The translations under genes and the position numbers were made by a program. The notes under the pieces are model-generated. The model had not been told where the DNA came from. It did not search any database and saw only the letters and a program-made list of their open reading frames with translations. Shown in pieces: positions 37,993 to 47,400 of a stretch of 64,000 nt of DNA. Source of the stretch: Rhynchopus sp. YZ270_cl-10 (lineage: Eukaryota > Euglenozoa > Diplonemea > Diplonemida > Diplonemidae). Where the stretch lies: NCBI GenBank assembly GCA_964035575.1, contig OZ037897.1, positions 310,001-374,000 on the forward strand. Direction: 5' to 3'. How positions within the stretch are numbered: position 1 is the first letter of the stretch; every line of letters begins with the position of its first letter.

Positions 37993-38658
37993 TTACTTCG
38001 CAAAGTTGACTCTGACCTCCGGAAGCTGCGCAACAGAGACCCAGCCCTCAGCAGGCTCGACGACGTACACGTAGACCTCGTGCTTGCCCTGCTTTGCGCT
38101 TCTGCATGCCGCATCCCCAACACGCACGTAATTCGTGGGGTGGAAGCACGCCACAGGCTGTGCATCGAAGCGGGGCTCCTCAAGGATCACCGCCGCACCA
38201 AGTGTGGCGCAGGGGCGTGTGAAGCGGCACCGCACAGTCTGCATCCCATACGTCTGCAGAGGCGGCGCGTTCGTCCACAGCTGCTCAAACGCAGCGTACG
38301 ACACAAAGTGCACACGCATCGGCAGGTCGCGCAGGGTCTTGTTGTCCCACTCGCTCTGGCTGTTCTTGAAGCGGAATGTGTTCACCGTGTCACCCCTGCG
38401 CTCGCCAATCGACTTTGCAAACACAACAATATACTCCGCCTGCAGCAGCGACTCTGGCGCCTTGTCGGCGTGCATCGGCCAGAACTCCTCCTGGTTCTCG
38501 AAGTAGCCTGCCATCGGCACCGCCACGTTGTGCTCCTGCATCACACGCATGAAACGCGGCACAACGTCAATGACACGTGCACACCACTGGTTGTAGATCT
38601 CGCAGTCACGGCTGTTCAGCGATACGTTGTCGCACTCAGACTCGCACATCACAGACAT
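37993..38658 (-). CDS. Unknown 221-aa protein, tandem paralog 1
   Basis: Single exon from ATG 38656-38658 to TAA. Soluble, no signal peptide or membrane helix, 11 Cys including CESEC near the start, and a Trp/Phe-rich centre (ENQEEFWPMHADK). Predicted mixed alpha/beta; I do not recognise the family. A copy at 40421-41086 differs by six bases in 666, five of them silent and one changing Ala to Thr (YNQWC-A/T-RVIDV). Outside the CDS the two copies match for only ~40 bp on each side and then diverge. The shared upstream piece includes the ACACTAAACC leader before the ATG and an A/C-rich tract. Both appear intact. Confidence 0.75.
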   Translation of the reverse strand: MSVMCESECDNVSLNSRDCEIYNQWCARVIDVVPRFMRVMQEHNVAVPMAGYFENQEEFWPMHADKAPESLLQAEYIVVFAKSIGERRGDTVNTFRFKNSQSEWDNKTLRDLPMRVHFVSYAAFEQLWTNAPPLQTYGMQTVRCRFTRPCATLGAAVILEEPRFDAQPVACFHPTNYVRVGDAACRSAKQGKHEVYVYVVEPAEGWVSVAQLPEVRVNFAK

Positions 38659-40420
38659 GGTTTAGTGTGGTTTGTTTTTTTTGGTTTGTTTTGGTTTTTA
38701 TGTCAACCTTTTTATTTTCAACTCTCGAAGTAGCTAGGTGTGTAAATATACGAGAAAAACGTTGTAATCTGTGAGATGTTGTGTATACGGGAGGGTCGAC
38801 GTTCCTGCACAGAACGAGGGTAAAAAAAAAAAAAAAAAAAAAATTGTGGGGAGGTGCGCCTTTGCTTTTTTTTTGTTGGCCTGAATACTTTGTGTTTCCT
38901 TTTAGTTTTTGCATCCCACCTGTAATTCCCTTTCCTTTGGGCCACTATGTTATGGTCTGGAGTTTTTGATTGAGTGAAACAAGATACGTGGAGAACAGGG
39001 GGGCAGGTGAATGCTCAAGGACCGCATGGGGGTTACTACACAAAAAACTGCCCAACCTTTTTTTTTCAAAAAATAACTCGCAAACCCAGGAACCTCTTGT
39101 CATAAACAGGCACTGAGGGAAAGTGGGGACTAGAAAGCGGGGCGGGGAATATCGCCGTATTTCCTGTCACACCACAATACCGAACGAAAAAAAAAACAAA
39201 AAAAATTGAAAGAAAAAAAATGCCTGACGCAGATACATCTCAGAACAACATCGTGAAACAAAAAAAACAAAAAAAAAAAAAACAAAACCCTCTGCCCAAG
39301 AACAACCCCCCAATAACCCGCCCACCTGTGTCAGATGGGCATTTTCAATGTCATTTTCAAATAATGTAGTTCAACCTAAGGGCTTTGATACGCCCTTTTT
39401 TTTTTTGTCAAATTGAAAAAAAAAACATGTGGGAAGAGGGGGGTAGGGGGGTGTGTAAAAAGGCGTAGGGTTTGTTAGCTTTAAAAATGTTCTTTTTCTT
39501 TTTTTTTTTTTGAAAAAAAAAAAAAAATCAACACAAAAAAAATTGGAACACGGGAGGGGGGGAACAGTAACGACGCAAGCTTTTTTGAGAAAAGTTAAAA
39601 AAAAAACTGTGAATAACGCTTTTTTTAAAACTGACCTCAAATTAGCCAAATGGTCAAAGACTATTGGGCGATGTCGGCAGAAGGGTCTGGCTGAAACCAT
39701 ACACAACAGGTAAGATCAGAAGCTAGAGTAGTGAAGAAAAAAAAATTACCCCAAAAATACAAAGGGAAAAAATGACTTTTCAAGAAAAAAACAAAAAACT
39801 GAAAAAAGGGGACAAAGATAAGGGGAGATTCAATGGACGGCAATGCCCACTGCCCCCCTCTACCGTTGCCCCAGGAATATGGCGAAGAACAGCAAAAAAA
39901 AATGGGGTGATTGAGAAAGAGTGTGGGGTAAGAGGTAAGAGGAAGTATCATCCGGAAAAAAGGGTTCTGCAGCAAAATAACGTTGAGATTAACGTGAAAA
40001 AAAAAAAAAACAATGGGTGACTGAATATGCCCCAAAGGGTTGTGCGTGAATCATGAATCTCTCGAAAAAAATGCGCCCCCTAAAAAACAGAAAAAAAAAT
40101 GGACATCTGAAAAAATTTTAAGACATTGAAAGCAAGCCAAGAAGGGAACGCCAGGAACGGCGTTCTGGTATAGAGTATGGTAATGTGCAAGAACGATATT
40201 GATAAAAAAAAAAACTGCCTGGGAGTAGGCACAAGAAATTTATTTTCTTCTTTTTGAAAAAAAAATTTGCGTGTTTTTTTTTGTTGTAGAAAACGTGTGC
40301 ACACTGCACAGCCACACAGCAACAACTTGGTTAGAGCAGTTGTACTGGCGTTAGAGTGGCTTCAGTGGACGGTGCAAAGGTGTAGTGAGAGAGGAAACGG
40401 CAAACAGTGCGTCTGTCTGC
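38659..40420. other. Spacer between the tandem paralogs
   Basis: 1.8 kb of A/T-run-rich DNA with no gene seen. GCCTGACGCAGAT near 39228 repeats a motif at 33440. Unlike the genes on either side, this DNA is not duplicated. Confidence 0.5.
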
Positions 40421-41086
40421 TTACTTCGCAAAGTTGACTCTGACCTCCGGAAGCTGCGCAACAGAGACCCAGCCCTCAGCAGGCTCGACGACGTACACGT
40501 AGACCTCGTGCTTGCCCTGCTTTGCGCTTCTGCATGCCGCATCCCCAACACGCACGTAGTTCGTGGGGTGGAAGCACGCCACAGGCTGTGCATCGAAGCG
40601 GGGCTCCTCAAGGATCACAGCCGCACCAAGTGTGGCGCAGGGGCGTGTGAAGCGGCACCGCACAGTTTGCATCCCATACGTCTGCAGAGGCGGCGCGTTC
40701 GTCCACAGCTGCTCAAACGCAGCGTACGACACAAAGTGCACACGCATCGGCAGGTCGCGCAGGGTCTTGTTGTCCCACTCGCTCTGGCTGTTCTTGAAGC
40801 GGAATGTGTTCACCGTGTCACCCCTGCGCTCGCCAATCGACTTTGCAAACACAACAATATACTCCGCCTGCAGCAGCGACTCTGGCGCCTTGTCGGCGTG
40901 CATCGGCCAGAACTCCTCCTGGTTCTCGAAGTAGCCTGCCATCGGCACCGCCACGTTGTGCTCCTGCATCACACGCATGAAACGCGGCACAACGTCAATG
41001 ACACGTGTACACCACTGGTTGTAGATCTCGCAGTCACGGCTGTTCAACGACACGTTGTCGCACTCAGACTCGCACATCACAGACAT
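40421..41086 (-). CDS. Unknown 221-aa protein, tandem paralog 2
   Basis: About 99% identical to the gene at 37993-38658, same length and orientation, start 2428 bp away. The excess of silent over replacement changes points to selection on the protein or to gene conversion. About 100 bp upstream is the CCTGATTTTTACCC hairpin (41183-41238), and stem-loop elements lie at 41574 and 41762; paralog 1 lacks these, so control may differ. Function unknown. Confidence 0.75.
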   Translation of the reverse strand: MSVMCESECDNVSLNSRDCEIYNQWCTRVIDVVPRFMRVMQEHNVAVPMAGYFENQEEFWPMHADKAPESLLQAEYIVVFAKSIGERRGDTVNTFRFKNSQSEWDNKTLRDLPMRVHFVSYAAFEQLWTNAPPLQTYGMQTVRCRFTRPCATLGAAVILEEPRFDAQPVACFHPTNYVRVGDAACRSAKQGKHEVYVYVVEPAEGWVSVAQLPEVRVNFAK

Positions 41087-41182
41087 GGTTTAGTGTGGTT
41101 TTTTTTTTTTGGTTTGTTTTGTGTGTCGGTTTAAAAGGAAATGGATCTGTGGTGTTTTGGTGTGATGTTGTTTCTGTATCCA

Positions 41183-41238
41183 CCTGATTTTTACCCCGCG
41201 TATAGGGAGCCTGCACGGTCCTATACGTAAAAATGAGG
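41183..41238 (+). repeat. CCTGATTTTTACCC hairpin, long form
   Basis: Arms CCTGATTTTTACCCCGCG..TATAGG and CCTATACGTAAAAATGAGG around a ~14-nt loop. Related to 24673-24710, with a longer stem. Confidence 0.75.
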
Positions 41239-41573
41239 TGGTGTACGCTGCATGCAATGACAATACTTTGATAAACCCCCCTGGCTATTTTTTTCTTTGT
41301 CGTCTTTTTTATCTTTCTGAGCTCAGTACGCGTCCAGGGGCATCAATATAAAAAAAAAAAAAGGTAGACATCAAAAGATACGATGCTAACATGCCTGCGA
41401 CACACATCGCTTAGCTATTGTTTTGTGCCCATAGTTTTAAAATGAACGCGCGAAAAATAGATAAAAAAAAAAGGTTGACTTCAAAAGTCATGATAAAAGG
41501 AAAAACCTTTTTGAAGAATCCTGTCCCGTCTCAACACAAAATCTTGATAACATCGCGAATCCAATAAAAAGAA

Positions 41574-41615
41574 AGTTTATAAGATGACCCTAAGCCTCTC
41601 GTGCTTAGTCACCTA
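41574..41615 (+). repeat. CCTCTCGTG stem-loop element
   Basis: TTTATAAGATGACCCTAAG, CCTCTCGTG (41595-41603), CTTAGTCACCT. The CTAAGC/GCTTAG stem is perfect. Confidence 0.75.
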
Positions 41616-41761
41616 AATACGAAGACGTCCCCTGCGAACTGAAGCCCATAAAAGAAGAGAGAAAAGGGGGGGGAGTGGGCAGGTGGAGTGTCCCAACCAT
41701 GGGTCCGTATAAATAAGACGGAACGGAGTTGGAACAAAAAAAAAGGGGGAAATGAAAAACA

Positions 41762-41793
41762 AAGATGGATGTGTCTCTCGTGCACACCCATCT
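41762..41793 (+). repeat. CTCTCGTG stem-loop element with alternative arms
   Basis: Arms AGATGGATGTG and CACACCCATCT (one mismatch) around TCTCTCGTG (41774-41782). The arm sequence is unrelated to CTAAGC, yet pairing and core persist. Confidence 0.75.
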
Positions 41794-42839
41794 GAACGTA
41801 CACGAATAAAAAAGGGGGAGGGAAAACGGTCTTAGCCTAAGGAAGGGAAGACCGAAGAAAAAAAAGAAAACACAGTGTGACATAAAAACTAATTGACAAC
41901 AACAATGGAAGATGAGTCTAAGCTGCTCAATTCTTAAGTCATCCTCCACAATAAAGTGTCAAAAAGTGCGAACAAATCAAATAAAAAACGTGACTGAGCC
42001 TTTTTATAAATAAGCGTCCCTATTTTTTGCTTTCCCAGACAATTTGTTTTCCTTTTCTTTGTTATCCTCCTTTCCTTATGTACATGATCTGGGGGTTTTT
42101 TTTTTGTCATATTTTTTTTTTTTGAAGAAAACGATGTTTGCTAAAATGCGTTTTTCTGGATTGTTCATCAGTTCTTTGGTTGCATTTTTTTGTTTGTTTT
42201 GTTTTTTTTTATCGCAAACTATCATTTTGTTTCAGCATCAATACCGATTTGCAACAACCGGAAAGACGCAAAAAAAAAAGGGTTTTTGGAAGGTGTGGGA
42301 AAAACTCAGGGGGAAAAAAAATAGAGTTTCTTGTTTGTGATGTTTTTGTTTGAAAATAAAACTGATACAAATATAAATGAGCAGGCCTCAAAAGGCACTG
42401 TCCAAAAAAAAATAAAAAAAATCAGAAGTGGGGCGGAGAGACATCAACATAAAAGGTGGGGAGAGAGAGGAGAATGGCTAAAACAAAAGGGGGTGGAATA
42501 TTATTCCTTTCCCTTCTTGGAAACATCATTCCCTTTCCCTCCCTACCTCAGGTTGTGTAGTGGCTGTGGCGAAACTGCTGACCTGAGGGGAAGAAAACCT
42601 TCCCTTCAGAACTCAGGCTTCCTTTTTCCTATTTTCTGGTATGTATCGCAGTTTTCCATATTAGAAAAAGCTGTAAAATGCAGAAATCGGCACGTCACAC
42701 CGACAAAGAAAGAACCCGACCCAGCAGACTCCCCGACAGCCATGGCCCATACTTCAACAAAACGCAGAAAAAATAAAAATAAAATCTTATGAAATGCTAC
42801 AATGCACCTCGCTCTCCCGCAGACTAACATTTTTTTTTT

Positions 42840-42896
42840 CTTTTTTTGAAAATTTGGTTGTATTAGTGTAGCCACCCTAGAGTGAGTGCTCCACCT
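42840..42896 (+). repeat. TTGGTTGTATTAGTGTAG repeat, copy 2
   Basis: Partner of 24232-24290, following T-runs and ending GCTCCACC. Confidence 0.6.
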
Positions 42897-44072
42897 TTTT
42901 TGTTTTCGTAACGCCAAAAACTCTTTAACCTTTTGTTTTGCTGAACCGAATCGCGAAACTGCGAATGGAAAAAATCGTGCGTGGTTTGGTCTCGTCTCTG
43001 AAATTTTATTTCGATGAAATTCGAGATCTGAACCGCTACGATTTGAGAAATTTGAGAAATCCAGAAAGCTTCAGAGAATTATGAAATTCCCCAAAGACTT
43101 AGAAATTCTTTTGAAGTGTCATTGTTAACGATGTGCATAACATTGAAATCATACTGTAAGACTTCCTTAACAGGAATCAGAGCTGGCTAGCCGAAAACGG
43201 CTGATATTTGGTTACACAAAATATAAACCATATTTTTCCACCCTCCACACAAAAAAAGAACGTTTGCAAGACTGCATCGCCGTCGCGAGGACACACATAT
43301 TTCACAAGAAAAATAAAGACACATAGTTTTGTTTTGCGGAAAAAGTGCATTTGAGAAGACTGGGGGTGGAGATGGGATGGGATATGGGATATGGGATGGG
43401 ATGGTGGGATATGCAATATTTTTCTATAGTAGTGGGCAAACATCAAACGTCAACGGTGCAAACGAAACTGGCTGCACTCATGTCAGTTGGTTGATGTACA
43501 CCTGCTCACGACGTTGGCAATATATTCTTCTTTTTTCCTGAATACAAGAACAACAAGGCTGCATATATATATGGGATGAGGGAGGTGCGTGCTTTCATTT
43601 GGGCTTCCTCGTACTTTCTGACGCAGGAGACGCAAATAAAGCACCAAAAATAAAAATGGAAAAATAGAAAACAGGGGTGGGGAAAAGATGAACGCACGCA
43701 GCAGAGTGCTTCGTCATCAAAAAAATAATGTCTGGGAGCGGGTTGTGATGAAAATGTCCTACATTGTGTTCATCCCTGCTAGTGCGGGCACAAGGCGAAA
43801 CAAGAAAAAAAAACACCAAAAATAAAAAAGTAAAAATTGCAAGATTAATAATAGGCCAAAAGGCACATGACATCTGCGCAATAAAAGTGAAATGATTGAT
43901 AAAAAAGAACATAAAAAAACAAGGAAAGACTTTTATATTTTGTCTCTGATTCAAAATAAATAGAAATGAAGCAAACAACAAAAGAATAACGAAGAAGGTG
44001 TTCTTACAAACAAAAATAAAATAAAATCATCGAAAGACAGATCAAGCCAAAGCAAAACACCACTGCAACCCA

Positions 44073-44261
44073 CTACTGGGCGACAACAGTCCCTTGGCTG
44101 TACTGCCTCGCGAGGTGCCTTCTCTTTTCCTCACTGATTCTCTTCTCTGCTCGTTTTTCAGTGTTTGACACAACTGCTTTGGGCGTCCCGACACACTCTC
44201 TTCGCACTGCACATTTGGAAAAGGAGAGAAGCACCTCCACGGATGGAAATGCTTGTTGCAT
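44073..44261 (-). CDS. Possible small charged protein or terminal exon
   Basis: On the minus strand, CTCCTTTTCCAAATGTGCAG is a good acceptor. The ~42 codons after it read RRECVGTPKAVVSN then a Lys/Arg/Glu-rich helix (EKRAEKRISEEKRRHLARQY) to a TAG. No upstream exon could be fixed. It may equally be chance. Lies just downstream of the giant gene. Confidence 0.22.
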   Translation of the reverse strand: MQQAFPSVEVLLSFSKCAVRRECVGTPKAVVSNTEKRAEKRISEEKRRHLARQYSQGTVVAQ

Positions 44262-44409
44262 GCATATGTGTGCGACAGTGCCACGTCCAACAACAGTTGT
44301 TCACAATGAATACCCACCCAAAGAAGGAAATAAAAATAAAAACCATCAAATGTGCACTCTGTTTTCTTTTTGATCATGATTGAAAATAATAAAGTCACAC
44401 CAAATAATA

Positions 44410-47400
44410 TCAGTTCCTGAGGCAGTTGCAGAGGAAGTCCCAGCTGTCGTGGTTCCGGGCATCACCACAGTCATACACATCCTTGTCCTGGTCATCGTTG
44501 TCGGTTGTGTGGTGGTGGTCATCTGCATCCCAGTGGTGGACGTGGTGGTACCGGTCAAGGTAGTACTCAGGCTCACGGACACCGTGGCGGCCCCACACAA
44601 CACCGAAGATGCCGTGCCAGCCGTACACAGGGAGGTCGAGGTGGGTGTGGACTGCGGCAGACGCAACAACACCGTCAAGCGCAAGCTCGTTGAGGCACGT
44701 GTTGTGCACAGCCCCGACGTAGGTGTCGCGCAGCGCCCCTGAAATGTAGGCGTAGGCCGGGCGGTAGTACACACTGTCGACCCAGTGCTCCTTGTCAACA
44801 ACTGTGTCGTGCTCCACGTTCTCCACAAACAGCACGTCCCGCTCGCCAGCCTCAGCACCGCCGGACAGCACGTCCTGGTCGTAGGTGCGGTCGCGTGCGG
44901 CGTACTCGTGCAGGCGTGCCCACGCGTCCCCGTCAAGCACAGAGAGGAAGGACCTGCGCACCTCAATCGCCGCGTCCACAACAACGGTGTTCGTCTGGCG
45001 CCACATCGGCACCACCGCCACCCCGTTGCTCCCGGACACGGTGTCTGCCCCAGCGTCCCCAAAGAGCACGTCCGACTGCGCACCGACACCTGCAGTGGCA
45101 GTGTGTCCGTACACACCACGGCCCTTGTCGGCGTACATCGACAGCCCCTCGGTGCGTGTCTGTGTCTGTGTCTCTGCCGCGAGACGCGTCTGCAGCACAT
45201 GCTCAACATAGTCGAGGTGCTCACCCAGGGCCGTGTTCATGCTGCGCAGCCCCGACACCGTCGACGGGTGGAACGGCGCACCCTCAAACGTCGCCACAAC
45301 CACAAGCCCAAAGTCCCCAAGCACAGAGTCGTCGCCTGCGTCCCCGTGCACGGTGTCGCACCCCCAGCGTGTTGCCGGCAGGCTGTTCCACTCGTCGCGA
45401 CGCTTCAGGTTCCCCCCGGAGATCGAGTCCGACGGGTGGAAGTCCACACGGATGTGCTGTGCAAGGGTCTCCCCGAGCTCTGCCAGCAGCACTGTGAAGG
45501 GGCGCTCGTCCAGGCTGTCCGCATCCGAAGCCGCAGCCGCACCAGTGAAGAAGTTCCCTGAGTGCGTGTGGTTCAGGAACAGCCCCTTTGTCATCACAAC
45601 CAGCGAGTCCCCGACAGCAACGTCGTTCCCGTCCCCGCCCGCAATCACGTCGTTGCTCAGCGCCAGCACCACGTCTGCCGCACGCACAGCGTCCCTGCGC
45701 CAGTCAAACAGCAGCGACTGCACAACTGCGTGGTGCGCCTCAAACAGCGCGTGCTGCACGTCCACCGCCAGCACCTCAAAGTCTGCGTACGTGTGCATCA
45801 TCCCCTTCACTGCCGCCTCCAGTGCCGCAAGCGACCCAAAGTGCTCGTGGTACACCACGTCCGTCAACGCCTCAAGGCGGTCCCCCACAAGCGTGTCGTT
45901 CCCAGCACCGCCGTCCAGTCTGTCGTTCCCGCTCGACACGTTTGCTGCCGACAGTGCCGTCCCTGTCTGCGCATCCAGCGTCCCTGCATCCACAGACATG
46001 CGTGCCAGGCGGAACTGCACCTCCGACCACTGTCCTGCCGTGCGTGCGCGCATCTCGTCCAGCGCCCCAACACGCAGGTTCACAAGTGCGTGGTGGAAGG
46101 CAGCGTCACCCACCACAACGTCGTTTCCGTCCCCGCCAAGCAGCTCGTCGTTTCCGTACACCACCCCGCTGTGGCGTGCCACGTCGGGCACAACTGCGAC
46201 CATGGGGCGCATTCTGCTTCCAGCCACAGAGCTTGAGCTGGAGCTGGAGCTTGAGCTTGTCTCGTTCAGAACAAAGTCACCAGCACCAACAGCGTCAAGC
46301 ATCATCGCCATGTCCTCAGGCACAAGTGTGGCAAGTGCCGCATCGTCAACAGGACGCATCGCAGCCGCACGCGACGACTCCTCCGCCTCAAGCCACATCG
46401 GCACGTGCACAACCTTCCCAAAGAACCCAACCTCGACAGCCGCCTCCGCACGTGTGTTCTCAGCCGTCTTCTCCGCAGACGCCACAGCCTCAACCCCACG
46501 CAGCACGCGCACAACAGTTGTCACAAGCGGGAGGCACGAGTCGTAGTGGTACACCGACGACACACGGTCGCCGTACACAAAGTCGTCCTCGCTCCCACCA
46601 TCAAGCACGTCGTCCCCACGCTGCCCAAACAGCACGTCGTCGCCACCCTCACCACGCAGCGTGTCGTGTCCAGCCCCGTCCACCAGGTGCAGCCCCGCCA
46701 GCACAGTCCGCCACTGCGCGCGCGTTGTCCCGGCCACAAGCTTCGTTGTCCCGTCTGCCGTGTACCCGCCCATCGCCACCAGCACGTCCGCACGCAGCAG
46801 CGCAGACGCCTCCGTCGGCCAGAAGTGTGCGTCGCGCGATGTCTCCACCCACTGGTCCGTCAGGCGCGCCTGCTCCTCCAGCACCACGTTCCTGTGCCAC
46901 GCACCTGTCTTCACGTTCACGCGCGGTGTTCCGTCCGCCAGGAAGGCACGCACAACGTGTCCCATGTCCCCAAGCAGCACGTCCGCACCCGGGCCACCAG
47001 CCACAACGTCGCTCCCCTGCTCTCCAAACACCTCGTCGTCGCCTGCCCCACCCTGCAGGTCGTCGTCACCGCGCTGTCCGTGCACAATGTCGTCCCCGTC
47101 ACCGCCGTCCACTGTGTCCGCCCCGCCCACCAGGTCCACGTCGTCAAAGCGCTGCACCAGACGCACAATGTCTGCAAACCGGTCCGCGTCTGCGTCTGTG
47201 CTCGGGTAGCGCTCCCAGCGGATCGCGTTCACGTACGGCGGCCCTGCTGCAAAGTATGCTGTCACATCCGGTGTCGGTGCAGGCACAGGCTCCGACGTCG
47301 GTGTCGGCTCTGCGCATGTGTACGTCAGTGCAAACCCACGGTCGTGTGTGTAGCCGTCTGTTGAGAACCGCACCAGCACGTCCTCTGTGTACACACCCTC

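Larger units (their letters stand above)
41087..44409. other. Spacer downstream of the giant gene
   Basis: 3.3 kb with no confident gene. It holds the hairpin at 41183, stem-loops at 41574 and 41762 and a repeat copy at 42840-42896. A weak minus-strand coding candidate at 44073-44261 is listed separately. Confidence 0.5.
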
